Below, one piece after another: positions 60,634-60,762 of a stretch of DNA of 60,762 nucleotides. The position numbers and the translations under genes are program-made. The notes below the pieces were generated by a model, which was not told where the DNA came from, did not search any database, and was given only the letters and a program-made list of their open reading frames with translations. The stretch is from JAHDNZ01 sp036721855 (GTDB lineage: Bacteria; Bacillota; DTU065). The stretch covers positions 1 to 60,762 of the forward strand of contig DAIMKF010000009.1 of the NCBI GenBank assembly GCA_036721855.1, given 5' to 3'. The first letter of the stretch is position 1; every line of letters starts with the position of its first letter.

Positions 60634-60662
60634 ATTGTCCCACAGTAAAAACTTAGTGTCAA
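60634..60662 (-). promoter_or_regulatory. SigA-type promoter of the dapB operon
   Basis: TTGACA (60662-60657), 17-bp spacer, GACAAT (60639-60634), immediately upstream of the lysine riboswitch. Confidence 0.7.
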
Positions 60663-60724
60663 GAGACTCTTTGTTTTTTTAGCGATAAATTACCACAAAA
60701 ATACCTTACCTCGATTGCAAAACT

Positions 60725-60759
60725 AACTTCCACCCCAGAAACCATCTAGGGTAGAAGTT
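60725..60759 (-). terminator. Terminator of a gene beyond the window
   Basis: AACTTCcACCC / GGGTaGAAGTT stem followed on the minus strand by AGTTTTGC. It probably ends an operon lying to the right of this window. Confidence 0.5.
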
Positions 60760-60762
60760 AAA

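Overview
The window reads as chromosome from an anaerobic, spore-forming, low-GC Firmicute of the class Clostridia. Evidence: an alpha/beta-type SASP, YtaF, YteA, the SpoVFA/SpoVFB dipicolinate synthase pair, a SCIFF peptide with its radical-SAM maturase, two T-box leaders (thrS, ileS), PyrR attenuators, strong GGAGG ribosome sites and the ylm/sepF cluster. No genus can be assigned from sequence alone. Almost everything lies on the minus strand.

Layout. 1-2.4 kb: thrS with a threonine T-box and an upstream tRNA-Val. 2.6-4.4 kb: SASP, an unknown coiled-coil protein and a NamZ-type muramidase. 4.4-9.2 kb: a NitT/TauT-type ABC importer (binding protein, ATPase, permease) whose ATPase gene is split by a 2.2-kb element carrying a serine recombinase, a Ppx/GppA-like protein and a tiny ORF. 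9.4-12.4 kb: an exported TPR protein, the SCIFF maturase, the SCIFF peptide and a second small Cys-rich peptide. 12.6-25.4 kb: purine operon purB-C-L-F-M-N-H-D behind a ykkC-class (probably PRPP) riboswitch, with purE separated from it by a decayed IS30-family insertion. 25.4-33.4 kb: a MalFGK-type sugar importer with two different ATPases, no binding protein, and several exported glycan-binding-like or membrane proteins. 33.9-36.6 kb: DUF4129 and DUF58 proteins. 37.2-44.6 kb: uraA, pyrR, rluD-type synthase, lspA, yteA, a DUF5665-like gene and ileS. 45-47.2 kb (plus strand): a double-HTH MerR regulator, an SGNH hydrolase and ytaF. 47.4-55 kb: uppP, an HlyD-like protein, ylmE, sepF, proC, yggT, ylmH, then ylzJ, tepA and RNase J. 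55-60.7 kb: dapB-spoVFA-spoVFB-asd-dapG-dapA behind a lysine riboswitch.

The most notable system is the split ABC ATPase at 5226-8222. The two gene halves meet at an 11-bp direct repeat (GAAAGAGGTGG, 5723-5733 and 7952-7962). Removing exactly one repeat unit (2229 bp) rejoins them in frame into a 255-residue ATPase whose Q-loop reads LQQDHLFPWRT and which has every canonical ATPase motif. The recombinase gene ends 4 bp from one repeat. A 58-codon ORF crosses the other repeat and would gain a different C-terminus in the excised circle. This is the architecture of an excisable, gene-interrupting element, with an unusual cargo (Ppx/GppA-like). Whether it excises, and when, cannot be read from sequence.
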